Source: Aquificales bacterium
GTDB lineage: Bacteria > Aquificota > Aquificia > Aquificales > Aquificaceae
Assembly (NCBI GenBank): GCA_015491275.1
Contig: WFWF01000099.1
Location: forward strand, 1-6,508
DNA length: 6,508 nucleotides
Reading direction: 5' to 3'
A program made the translations under genes and the position numbers. The notes beneath the pieces were generated by a model, which did no database searches, was not told where the DNA came from, and saw only the letters and a program-made list of their open reading frames with translations. Below, piece by piece: positions 1 through 6,489 of the stretch (position 1 is its first letter; each line of letters starts with the position of its first letter).

Positions 1-1
1 C

Positions 2-100
2 AGCGACGCTGTTTTGAAAATGTTGGATTTATTTGAAGCTAAGGTGGTGAGATATGAGAAAAGAGATAAAAACAAAGATACTGGTGGTAAAAATGGATAA
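2..100 (+). CDS. Possible 3' end of an unidentified upstream gene (partial)
   Basis: This is the only + frame that stays open from the left edge for more than 11 codons. It reads 32 residues (SDAVLKMLDLFEAKVVRYEK, then a Lys/Asp/Gly-rich tail) to a TAA at 98-100. The first part could be an amphipathic helix and the codons match the neighbours, but nothing identifies a family. If real, it overlaps the next gene by 47 nt, which is long even for this compact region. The other two frames close at 15-17 and 34-36; an upstream gene ending at either would leave a more normal gap before the ATG at 54. The end of the upstream gene is therefore undecided. Confidence 0.25.
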   Translation, partial: SDAVLKMLDLFEAKVVRYEKRDKNKDTGGKNG

Positions 101-317
101 GGAAAGGATAGGTTTGTTTAATTCCCTTGTGGACGGTGCGGGCAGGCTCGGTATATGTAGGACAAGGAGTAACAGAGAGGGTATAGTTGATATAATTTCG
201 TCGCCCGATACCTTTGAAGAACTGAAGTCGGTTGTAAGGCGTATATCCGCCTTTCTGGGCGGTATTGAAATCATAGATGAATTAGATTGGGAAAATAATG
301 AGGATATGTGGAGGTGA
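54..317 (+). CDS. Small DUF4911-like protein, 87 aa
   Basis: A small soluble protein with no signal peptide or membrane segment. The hydrophobic pattern predicts a beta-alpha-beta-beta-alpha-beta order: strand ~6-14, helix ~16-29, strands ~32-38 and ~42-48, helix ~51-69, strand ~70-75, then an acidic tail ending in Trp-Arg. This resembles a ferredoxin-like fold, and the length and layout recall the DUF4911 family, whose function is unknown; that assignment is from memory and only moderately sure. I see no catalytic motif, and the single Cys (C35) is not part of a metal site. The ATG at 54 is preceded by AAGGTGGTGA (41-50), a usable ribosome site, and the first strand needs this start. The TGA stop lies inside the ribosome site of tldD, so the two genes are probably co-transcribed and translationally coupled. 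A role linked to TldD is inference from position alone. Confidence 0.65.
   Translation: MRKEIKTKILVVKMDKERIGLFNSLVDGAGRLGICRTRSNREGIVDIISSPDTFEELKSVVRRISAFLGGIEIIDELDWENNEDMWR
310..317 (+). promoter_or_regulatory. Ribosome binding site that sets the tldD start
   Basis: GGAGGTGA is a full match to the anti-Shine-Dalgarno sequence. It lies 8 nt before the ATG at 326 but only 2 nt before the ATG at 320, and it covers the GTG codons of the longest frame (308 and 314). Its last three bases are the TGA stop of the preceding gene. This favours 326 as the tldD start and implies coupled translation. Confidence 0.8.
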
Positions 318-325
318 TAATGAGT

Positions 326-1714
326 ATGGTAAAGGAACTTTTGAAAGAGAAAGGGGGGTTGATAATAAGACAGATGCTTGAAGGGGGCGGAGAGTTTGCA
401 GATATATTTTATGAAAAGTCAAGAACTACAAAAATAAGGTATGAAGATAGAAAGGTTGATAATGTGAGTCACAATATACAAGAAGGAGTGGGTCTCAGAC
501 TTATAAAAGACGGTAAAACATACTATGGCTACACAAACGATATAACATTAGAAAATCTTATTGATATAGCAAAATCCTTGGCAAGGAGCAACGGTGACGG
601 CTATGTTCTTGCCCTTGGTAAAAGATATATAAAGGGTAATACGGAGGTGAGGATTGATCCGGATGAGGTTGATATTTCATATAGGATTGAAATTCTTAAA
701 AGGGCTGAAGATAAAGCAAGAAGTTACGGTGATAAGATAAAACAGGTTACTTCCGTGCTTGTAGATAAAACACGGGATATTTATATAATGAACAACTTTG
801 GGGAAACCGCGGAGGATACACAAAAAAGGGTTGTCTTCTTTGTTGATGTTATATCTTCAGACGGCAATATAATGCAAAGGGGTTACGAATCAATAGGAGG
901 CATGAAGGGATTTGAAATCTTTGAAAGCACACCCCCAGAATATGTAGCGGGTAAAGCTGCGGAAAGGGCACTTCTCGGCTTAAAGGCTAAACCCGCTGTT
1001 GCGGGGAAGTTCACCGTTGTAATGTCTTCGGAAGCGGGAGGAACTATGATCCATGAAGCTGTAGGACACGGTCTTGAAGCGGATCTTGTTCAACAGGGTC
1101 TTTCGGTTTACGCGGGGAAGCTGGGTAAGAAGGTGGCGTCGGAACTCGTAACTGTTATTGATGATGCCACAATTTCCGGTTACAATGGATCCTTCACCGT
1201 TGATGATGAGGGTGTACCCGCTCAGCGTAAGGTACTTATAAAGGACGGTATTTTAGAAGGTTATATGTATGATAGATTGAGGGCAATGAAGGATGGGGTA
1301 AGCTCAACGGGTAATGGCAGAAGACAAAGTTATGCGCATATCCCTATAGTAAGGATGACAAACACATTTATAGCACCGGGCAAGGATGAAGGTGAGGATA
1401 TAATCAGGGATACAAAAAAGGGTGTTTATGTGGTTAAGATGGGCGGAGGTGAGGTAAATACGGTAACGGGAGATTTTGTTTTTGAAATAATGGAAGGATA
1501 TCTTATAGAGAACGGAGAAATTACATATCCTATAAGGGGTGCAACGCTTATAGGGAACGGTCCTAAAGCACTTCAAGATATAGATGCTGTAGGTAAAGAA
1601 GTGGGCTGGGCAATAGGCACATGCGGTAAGAACGGACAGGGAGTACCAGTCAGTGACGGGCAACCGATCATAAGAATGGGTAATCTAATTCTCGGGGGGT
1701 CACAGGTCAACTGA
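326..1714 (+). CDS. tldD: TldD, zinc metalloprotease subunit of TldD/TldE (PmbA)
   Basis: A cytoplasmic peptidase of the TldD/PmbA family (U62). In the studied systems TldD carries the zinc site and works as a heterodimer with TldE/PmbA, trimming or degrading unfolded peptides (microcin B17 maturation, CcdA antitoxin turnover). The protein is 462 aa from the ATG at 326, close to the usual length. The N-terminal half holds the typical YEDRKVDNVS (39-48) and GVGLRLI (54-60) segments. The active-site motif HEAVGH (243-248, HExxxH) is intact, and C433 in GTCGKNGQGVPVSDGQP matches the position of the third zinc ligand (Cys454 in E. coli). The glycine-rich KMGGGEVNTVTGDF (371-384) is also typical. 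HExxxH marks it as TldD and not TldE, which lacks the motif. A longer frame opens at GTG 308, but the Shine-Dalgarno sequence at 310-317 supports 326. No TldE gene lies in this window, so the partner must be elsewhere. The gene ends 8 nt inside the opposing argB. Confidence 0.95.
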   Translation: MVKELLKEKGGLIIRQMLEGGGEFADIFYEKSRTTKIRYEDRKVDNVSHNIQEGVGLRLIKDGKTYYGYTNDITLENLIDIAKSLARSNGDGYVLALGKRYIKGNTEVRIDPDEVDISYRIEILKRAEDKARSYGDKIKQVTSVLVDKTRDIYIMNNFGETAEDTQKRVVFFVDVISSDGNIMQRGYESIGGMKGFEIFESTPPEYVAGKAAERALLGLKAKPAVAGKFTVVMSSEAGGTMIHEAVGHGLEADLVQQGLSVYAGKLGKKVASELVTVIDDATISGYNGSFTVDDEGVPAQRKVLIKDGILEGYMYDRLRAMKDGVSSTGNGRRQSYAHIPIVRMTNTFIAPGKDEGEDIIRDTKKGVYVVKMGGGEVNTVTGDFVFEIMEGYLIENGEITYPIRGATLIGNGPKALQDIDAVGKEVGWAIGTCGKNGQGVPVSDGQPIIRMGNLILGGSQVN

Positions 1715-2612
1715 GGACAACTTCCGTTCCTATCCCTTCCTTAGTGAATATTTCAAGGAGAAGGGAATGTTCCACCCTGCCGTCAATAATGTGAACCTTT
1801 TTGACTCCGTTATTAACCGCCTTAAGGGCAAACTTAACCTTTGGTATCATTCCTCCCTTAACAACCCCCTTTTTTATCAAAAGTTGGGCATCCCTTTCGG
1901 TTATTGAGGATATAACCTCACCATTCTCGTCTTTCACACCTTCTGTATCGGTCAAAAATATAAGCTTCTCAGCCTTCATGCTTATAGCTATTTCACTGGC
2001 TACAAGATCCGCATTTATATTGTACGCCTCACCTTTCTCTCCTACACCTATGGGTGCTATAACAGGTATATAGTTTTTCTCCGTTATTGAATTTAGCAAG
2101 TCAATGTTTATACTTACCACCTCTCCCACATATCCTATATCCTCTTCAATTTCAATTCCTATCTCTTTAAGAAAATCTTCTTTCATTTTCCTTGCCCTTA
2201 TAAGTCTGCCGTCCCTTCCGGACAACCCTACTGCATATATGTTTTCACCACTGTGTTTATTTATAAGAGCAACTATATCCTTATTTATATCACCGGATAA
2301 AACCATCTCTACTACATGCATTGTCTCTTCATCTGTTTTTCTTATACCTCCTACAAACTTCTGTTCCATACCGAGTCTTGAGAGCATTTCATTTATCTGA
2401 GGTCCTCCTCCATGTACAACGATAACATTTATTCCCACATATTTGAGCAGTACAACATCTTTTGCAAAGCTCTCTCTTAAATGTTCATCCTTCATTGCAG
2501 ATCCGCCATACTTTATGACAAAGGTTTTACCGTGGAAATACTTTATGTAAGGAAGGGCTTCCTGAAGTATCTTTGCCTTTATTATCAGATCTTCTATATT
2601 ATGCACTGACAT
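1707..2612 (-). CDS. argB: Acetylglutamate kinase
   Basis: Phosphorylates the gamma-carboxyl of N-acetyl-L-glutamate with ATP, the second step of arginine synthesis; an amino acid kinase family enzyme of the cytosol. Length is 301 aa, normal for the family. Visible motifs in order: KYGG (34-37), VVHGGGPQI (65-73, glycine-rich substrate/phosphate loop), AVGLSGRDG (127-135), APIG (186-189), NINAD (198-202), TDTEGV (221-226), GGMIPK (253-258, catalytic Lys258) and HIIDGR (274-279). It has the N-terminal helix before the core (~6-24) and the C-terminal EIFTKEGIGTEV (287-298). In hexameric kinases such as those of Thermotoga and Pseudomonas, these features go with feedback inhibition by arginine, so this enzyme is probably arginine-sensitive (inference). 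The ATG lies inside the end of nrnA (14 nt overlap) with only a weak purine-rich ribosome site, which suggests translational coupling; the GTG at codon 3 is a possible alternative start. No other arg gene is in the window. Confidence 0.96.
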   Translation of the reverse strand: MSVHNIEDLIIKAKILQEALPYIKYFHGKTFVIKYGGSAMKDEHLRESFAKDVVLLKYVGINVIVVHGGGPQINEMLSRLGMEQKFVGGIRKTDEETMHVVEMVLSGDINKDIVALINKHSGENIYAVGLSGRDGRLIRARKMKEDFLKEIGIEIEEDIGYVGEVVSINIDLLNSITEKNYIPVIAPIGVGEKGEAYNINADLVASEIAISMKAEKLIFLTDTEGVKDENGEVISSITERDAQLLIKKGVVKGGMIPKVKFALKAVNNGVKKVHIIDGRVEHSLLLEIFTKEGIGTEVVLS

Positions 2613-3579
2613 AAATTCTTTTAAGCTCTTGCCTTATTGCATTAAGTACCTTTTCAAGGGCTTCTTCATAGGAAGATGCCTTTATTTTGCAACCAGCAGC
2701 ATACTTATGTCCTCCGCCACCAAGGGACGAAGCTATATTGGCAACATTTGCCTTTGTCTTACTCCTGAGTGAAACCTTCCATACCTGCTCATCCGGTTTC
2801 TCAATTATTGCAAAAGCTACTTCAACACTCTCAATAAATCTCGGAAAGTTGACGAGACCCTCGCTGTCCGTATAGGTTGTGTTTGTCTCCTTGAAAAATC
2901 TGTCAAATAGGGTTATACCCGCTACCAAACCGTCCTCGTAAAGGGTAAGTGTTTCAAGAGCTTTTGCGATAAGCTTCATCTTATTAAAGGATTCCCTCTC
3001 GCTGAACATTCTGTAAACAAAGTTGGGATCCGCACCGTAGTGAACAAGTTTTTTAGCGAGGTCAAAGGCGTACTCGTTAGTATTTGTGTACTTAAAGAAA
3101 CCCGTATCCGTTGCAAGCCCCGTATATATACATGTTGCTATCTCCTTATCTATTGTACTTTCATCCCAGTTTGCAATTATTTCATAAACAATGGCTGTGG
3201 TTGAGGGAGCGGTTGTGTCTATATAATCGTAAGGACCGTAATACTCTCCCCCAAGGTGATGATCAATCCTTATCTTTCTGAGAACCTTTATCTCCGTTCC
3301 TATTCTGCCGAAATCTGCGGAATCAACTATAATACCCGTGTCGTAAACCTTACCGTTAGGTATCCTTATCACTTCATCAATGTGGGGCAGAAAATCAAGA
3401 AAATGGGGTACACTATCTTTGCAACCTATGTAAACTTCCTTACCCTTTTTCTTCAAAAACAGATATAGGGCAAGGGCACTACCGAAGGCATCTCCGTCAG
3501 GATTTTCATGGGGCAGTATTATGATAGAACCTTTATGCTCTCTCAGATAATCAACTATAGGGACTCCTTCAACCTTCAT
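2599..3579 (-). CDS. nrnA: NrnA-type oligoribonuclease / pAp phosphatase (DHH-DHHA1)
   Basis: A DHH/DHHA1 phosphoesterase of 326 aa, the length of the NrnA family and much shorter than RecJ. NrnA proteins are Mn-dependent; they degrade 2-5 nt RNAs and hydrolyse 3'-phosphoadenosine 5'-phosphate, and often occur where Orn is absent. The DHH domain (~1-190) shows the metal ligands: H24 with D28 and D30 in PHENPDGDAFGS, D86 in VDSADFGR, DHH at 106-108, and D158 in GLATDTGFF. The DHHA1 domain (~215-320) ends with the substrate loop SLGGGGHKYAAG (285-296). No membrane segment or extra domain such as CBS or GGDEF is present. The ATG at 3579 has GGAGG 6 nt upstream. The gene sits 45 nt after ileS and overlaps argB by 14 nt, so it is the middle gene of the apparent operon. 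Whether it prefers nanoRNA, pAp or cyclic dinucleotide products cannot be read from the sequence. Confidence 0.9.
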   Translation of the reverse strand: MKVEGVPIVDYLREHKGSIIILPHENPDGDAFGSALALYLFLKKKGKEVYIGCKDSVPHFLDFLPHIDEVIRIPNGKVYDTGIIVDSADFGRIGTEIKVLRKIRIDHHLGGEYYGPYDYIDTTAPSTTAIVYEIIANWDESTIDKEIATCIYTGLATDTGFFKYTNTNEYAFDLAKKLVHYGADPNFVYRMFSERESFNKMKLIAKALETLTLYEDGLVAGITLFDRFFKETNTTYTDSEGLVNFPRFIESVEVAFAIIEKPDEQVWKVSLRSKTKANVANIASSLGGGGHKYAAGCKIKASSYEEALEKVLNAIRQELKRIYVSA

Positions 3580-3585
3580 CCTTTT

Positions 3586-3590
3586 CCTCC
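3586..3590 (-). promoter_or_regulatory. Ribosome binding site of nrnA
   Basis: On the - strand this reads GGAGG, 6 nt before the ATG at 3579-3577. It supports that start and shows that nrnA initiates independently and does not rely on ribosomes coming from ileS. Confidence 0.75.
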
Positions 3591-3599
3591 GTAAAGTAT

Positions 3600-3628
3600 A
3601 ATTTATTTCTTTTGAGAATAATTTTCAA
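3600..3628 (-). promoter_or_regulatory. Weak candidate promoter in the ileS-nrnA gap
   Basis: On the - strand TTGAAA (3628-3623; 5 of 6 to the -35 consensus) is followed after exactly 17 nt by TAAATT (3605-3600; 4 of 6 to the -10). It overlaps the ileS stop codon. The 45-nt gap is very AT-rich, so a match this good may be chance. If real, nrnA-argB could be transcribed separately from ileS. Confidence 0.25.
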
Positions 3629-6399
3629 TTAGAGTGTACCCCCATTTCCTTAAGCACCTCCGCGCATCTTGTACACACATCTCCTCTGAACTCATCTTCC
3701 TTAAAGTACACCCAGCACCTCGGACATTTTTTCCCTTCCGCCCTGTCAACACCTACTTTAAGACCCCCTTCTTCCAAGTATATGTTACCACCCTCCTCAA
3801 AACTCACCTGACTTACGGTGAGGAAAAAGTTAAGATAATCCTTGTATTTTTGAGCAATTTCCATTGTATTTCCTTCTCCGTGTATGAATACCTTAGCTTC
3901 ATAGGGATGTTTTATAAATCCCAGTCTTCTTGCTTCTTCCAGAACCTTCATAACATGTTCCCTCAGTTTTAACAGAATATCATAATCCCTTTCAATATTT
4001 TCATCCACGGGTGCAAGTTTTTTAATCTCCAAACTTGCCAAAAACACGCTTTCGGGAAGGGTTTTGTCAATATCCCTAAGGTGTTCCCATACTTCTTCAC
4101 AGGTAAAGCTAAGGATGGGAGACAGTAAAACCGTGGTTGCTAAGAGTATATGATAAAGGGCGGTCTGGCACGATCTCCTTTCAAAAGAATCGGGTTTATA
4201 AACATACAGGCGATCCTTTACTACATCAAAGTATATGGAAGATAGATCCTTTGATGCAAAGTTCCTCATTGTGTGATAGACAAGATGAAACTTGTAATTT
4301 TCGTAACTATTTATAACATCGTTAATAACTCTTCCGAGTCTTGAAAGTATCCACCTATCAAAGTGAAACATTTCATCGTAAGGTACACTTTGGGAAGAGG
4401 GATCAAAGTCATATAGATTGGATAACATAAATCTCATCGTGTTTCTTATTTTTCTGTAGTCTTCAACTATCATCTTAATGATGTTTTGACCTATCTTTAT
4501 ATCCTCCGTATAATCTTCAGACACGACCCAAAGCCTTAGTATATCCGCTCCGTATTTATTTATAATCTCTTGAGGAGATATTACATTTCCTTCCGATTTG
4601 GACATCTTTTTACCTTCTTCATCAACAACAAAACCGTGGGTAAGCACCGCTTTATAGGGGGCTTCTCCGTAGGAGCCTACCGACTCAAGCAAAGAAGCCT
4701 GAAACCATCCCCTGTGCTGATCTGAACCTTCCAGGTACAAATCCGCTTTTTTTATACCAAGGGGCCTTATGACACCCGCGTGGGAACATCCAGAATCAAA
4801 CCATACATCAAGTATATCTTCTTCCTTTTTGAATTTATTCCCTTCGCACTCTGGACATGTATAACCCTTAGGAAGCAACTCTTCAGGTTCCGCTTTGAAC
4901 CATATATCCGCTCCCTCAGGATGACTCTCAACAATGTCCGCTATGTGTTCAAACACTTCCTCATCTGCTACAATGTTTCCGCAATTTTCACAATAAAAAA
5001 CGGTAATAGGAACTCCCCAATACCTCTGCCTTGATATACACCAATCGGGTCTTTGTTCAACCATACTTTTTATCCTATTCTTACCGTAGCGGGGTATCCA
5101 TCTCACCCTTTCTATCTCTTCAAGGGCTTTTTCCCTCAGGGTTTTACCGTTAACTTCCGATTCCATCTTTATGAACCACTGGGGTGTAGCCCTGAATATT
5201 ACAGGATTTTTACATCTCCAACAGTGGGGATAAGAGTGGGTTATCTTCTCTTCAAATAAAAGTAGATTTTTATCCTTCAGTTTTTCCATTATCAGTTCGT
5301 TTGCCTTAAATATGTTTGTACCCCTTAGGAAAGACGGAGCTTCATCGGTGAATTTACCTTCATCATCAACCGGGGAAAAGGGTTCAAGACCGTATCTCTG
5401 ACCTACGGTATAATCCTCTATACCGTGACCGGGAGCCATGTGAACGAGACCAGTTCCCGAAGTAAGGGTTACAAATTCGGACGGATAAACAATTCCTGTT
5501 CTGTCTATAAAAGGATGCTCATATTCAAGGTCAACTAAATCCCTGCCCTTAACTGTTTTAACTATTTCCCCTTCAATGCCTGTTTTTTCCATAACCAAGT
5601 TAAGAAGTTCTCTTGCTATAATAAGCACCTCACCTTTTCTGGTTTTTAAAAAAGAGTATTCGTAATCTTCTCCTACCATAACACCGAGATTCGCGGGTAA
5701 AGTCCACGGCGTCGTGGTCCATATAAGAAGGAAGGTATTATCTTGATCCTTAAGAGGGAATTTCACATATATACTTGGATCCGTTTTTTCCCTGTATTCA
5801 ACCTCCGCTTCCGCCTCCGCGGTTTTATCGTATATACACCAGTAAACGGGCTTCTTACTTCTTACTATTAAATTTTTCTTAAAAAACTTTCCCAGCTCCT
5901 TTATCTCAATAGCCTGATACTTGGGATTCATAGTTATGTAAGGATTATCCCAATCCCCCAAAATGCCTATTCTTATAAACTCTTCCTTTTGTATCTCAAC
6001 AAATTTCTTAGCATACTCCCTGCACATCTTCCTGAAGGCAACCTTTCCTATGTCTTCTTTACTCTTATTCTCTTTCTTCAAATTTTTTTCAACCTGCTGT
6101 TCTATAGGTAAGCCGTGACAGTCCCAACCGGGTATATAGTTGATCCTTTTGCCCTTTATAAGATTGAATTTGTTTATTATATCCTTTAGGACCTTATTAA
6201 GTGCGTGTCCAATATGTATATTTCCGTTTGCGTAAGGCGGTCCATCATGGAGTATAAAAATCTCCTTTTTTGAGGATTCATTTTGGATTTTTTTGTATAA
6301 ATTTGTCCATTTTGTGAGAATCATGGTTTCCCTCTGGGGAAGATTCGCCTTCATCGGGAAACTGGTTCTCGGAAGGTTAAGAGTGTTCTTATAATCCAT
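3625..6399 (-). CDS. ileS: Isoleucyl-tRNA synthetase
   Basis: Class I synthetase that charges tRNA-Ile and edits misactivated valine. It is 924 aa, of the bacterial IleRS1 type, cytosolic and probably monomeric. Catalytic motifs: PPYANGNIHIGH (54-65) and KMSKS (598-602), with GWDCHGLPIE (91-100) and WCISRQRYWG (453-462) between them. The CP1 editing domain is intact: WTTTPWTLPAN (227-237) and GTGLVHMAPGHGIEDY (315-330), with T228-T230, N237, H320 and D329 where E. coli has T241-T243, N250, H333 and D342. Cys pairs occur at 470/473 with 515/518 (insert zinc knuckle) and at 892/895 with 909/912 (C-terminal zinc finger, CPRCW). A further site has C188 and C393/C396, but D191 replaces the usual fourth Cys. 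The frame is open to a TTG at 6438; I chose the ATG at 6399 because it has AGGAGG 9 nt upstream, begins like other IleRS (MDYKNTLNLP, E. coli MSDYKSTLNLP), and the TTG would lie in the TATAAT box. First gene of the apparent ileS-nrnA-argB operon. Confidence 0.97.
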   Translation of the reverse strand: MDYKNTLNLPRTSFPMKANLPQRETMILTKWTNLYKKIQNESSKKEIFILHDGPPYANGNIHIGHALNKVLKDIINKFNLIKGKRINYIPGWDCHGLPIEQQVEKNLKKENKSKEDIGKVAFRKMCREYAKKFVEIQKEEFIRIGILGDWDNPYITMNPKYQAIEIKELGKFFKKNLIVRSKKPVYWCIYDKTAEAEAEVEYREKTDPSIYVKFPLKDQDNTFLLIWTTTPWTLPANLGVMVGEDYEYSFLKTRKGEVLIIARELLNLVMEKTGIEGEIVKTVKGRDLVDLEYEHPFIDRTGIVYPSEFVTLTSGTGLVHMAPGHGIEDYTVGQRYGLEPFSPVDDEGKFTDEAPSFLRGTNIFKANELIMEKLKDKNLLLFEEKITHSYPHCWRCKNPVIFRATPQWFIKMESEVNGKTLREKALEEIERVRWIPRYGKNRIKSMVEQRPDWCISRQRYWGVPITVFYCENCGNIVADEEVFEHIADIVESHPEGADIWFKAEPEELLPKGYTCPECEGNKFKKEEDILDVWFDSGCSHAGVIRPLGIKKADLYLEGSDQHRGWFQASLLESVGSYGEAPYKAVLTHGFVVDEEGKKMSKSEGNVISPQEIINKYGADILRLWVVSEDYTEDIKIGQNIIKMIVEDYRKIRNTMRFMLSNLYDFDPSSQSVPYDEMFHFDRWILSRLGRVINDVINSYENYKFHLVYHTMRNFASKDLSSIYFDVVKDRLYVYKPDSFERRSCQTALYHILLATTVLLSPILSFTCEEVWEHLRDIDKTLPESVFLASLEIKKLAPVDENIERDYDILLKLREHVMKVLEEARRLGFIKHPYEAKVFIHGEGNTMEIAQKYKDYLNFFLTVSQVSFEEGGNIYLEEGGLKVGVDRAEGKKCPRCWVYFKEDEFRGDVCTRCAEVLKEMGVHSN

Positions 6400-6408
6400 T
6401 AACCGCAA

Positions 6409-6414
6409 CCTCCT
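6409..6414 (-). promoter_or_regulatory. Ribosome binding site that sets the ileS start
   Basis: On the - strand this reads AGGAGG, 9 nt before the ATG at 6399-6397. It is the only strong Shine-Dalgarno sequence in the leader and decides the 924-residue start over the longer frame. Confidence 0.85.
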
Positions 6415-6437
6415 GGAGCTATCATCGTTGATATTCA

Positions 6438-6443
6438 ATTATA
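6438..6443 (-). promoter_or_regulatory. Likely -10 box of the ileS promoter
   Basis: On the - strand the sequence is TATAAT, a perfect sigma-70-type -10 box, about 40 nt before the ileS ATG. Transcription would begin near 6431, giving a leader of roughly 30 nt with the ribosome site in its middle. With a 17-nt spacer the -35 position reads AAATGC, which is not a good match, so promoter strength would depend on the -10 and perhaps the T-rich stretch upstream (6444-6457). The leader is too short for a T-box or other riboswitch. Confidence 0.45.
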
Positions 6444-6458
6444 AAACAAAGAAAAAAC

Positions 6459-6487
6459 TTGCATTTTAATAAAAAATACTGTATTAT
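6459..6487 (+). promoter_or_regulatory. Weak candidate divergent promoter pointing out of the window
   Basis: On the + strand TTGCAT (6459-6464; 3 of 6) and TATTAT (6482-6487; 5 of 6) are separated by 17 nt. The -10 lies over a small dyad, AATAC-T-GTATT (6475-6485). It would drive a gene to the right of the window, divergent from ileS. The region is mostly A and T, so chance is a serious alternative. Confidence 0.22.
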
Positions 6488-6489
6488 TC

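Noticed and set aside
29..274. An 81-codon - frame covering the DUF4911-like gene
   Set aside because: It is low-complexity Ser/Leu/Ile sequence, a shadow of the + gene, which has a better ribosome site and a plausible fold.
308..325. Starts for tldD at GTG 308, GTG 314 or ATG 320
   Set aside because: They lie inside or within 2 nt of the GGAGGTGA ribosome site; the ATG at 326 has the right spacing.
1304..1663. A 119-codon open frame on the - strand inside tldD
   Set aside because: It is antisense to the conserved C-terminal half of TldD, is rich in Tyr, Cys and Ile as expected of a shadow frame, and has no recognisable domain.
2599..3579. RecJ exonuclease as the identity of the DHH protein
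   Set aside because: RecJ is over 500 residues with an extra OB-type domain; 326 residues with only DHH and DHHA1 fits the NrnA family.
3634..3972. A 112-codon + frame opposite the 3' end of ileS, and similar shorter + frames at 1801-2073, 2104-2400, 4780-5034 and 5053-5259
   Set aside because: All lie antisense to conserved protein sequence, have no convincing ribosome site, and their composition follows from the opposite strand.
6400..6489. T-box or other riboswitch upstream of ileS
   Set aside because: The likely transcript leader is about 30 nt. There is no room for a T-box stem I or an antiterminator and no conserved T-box sequence.
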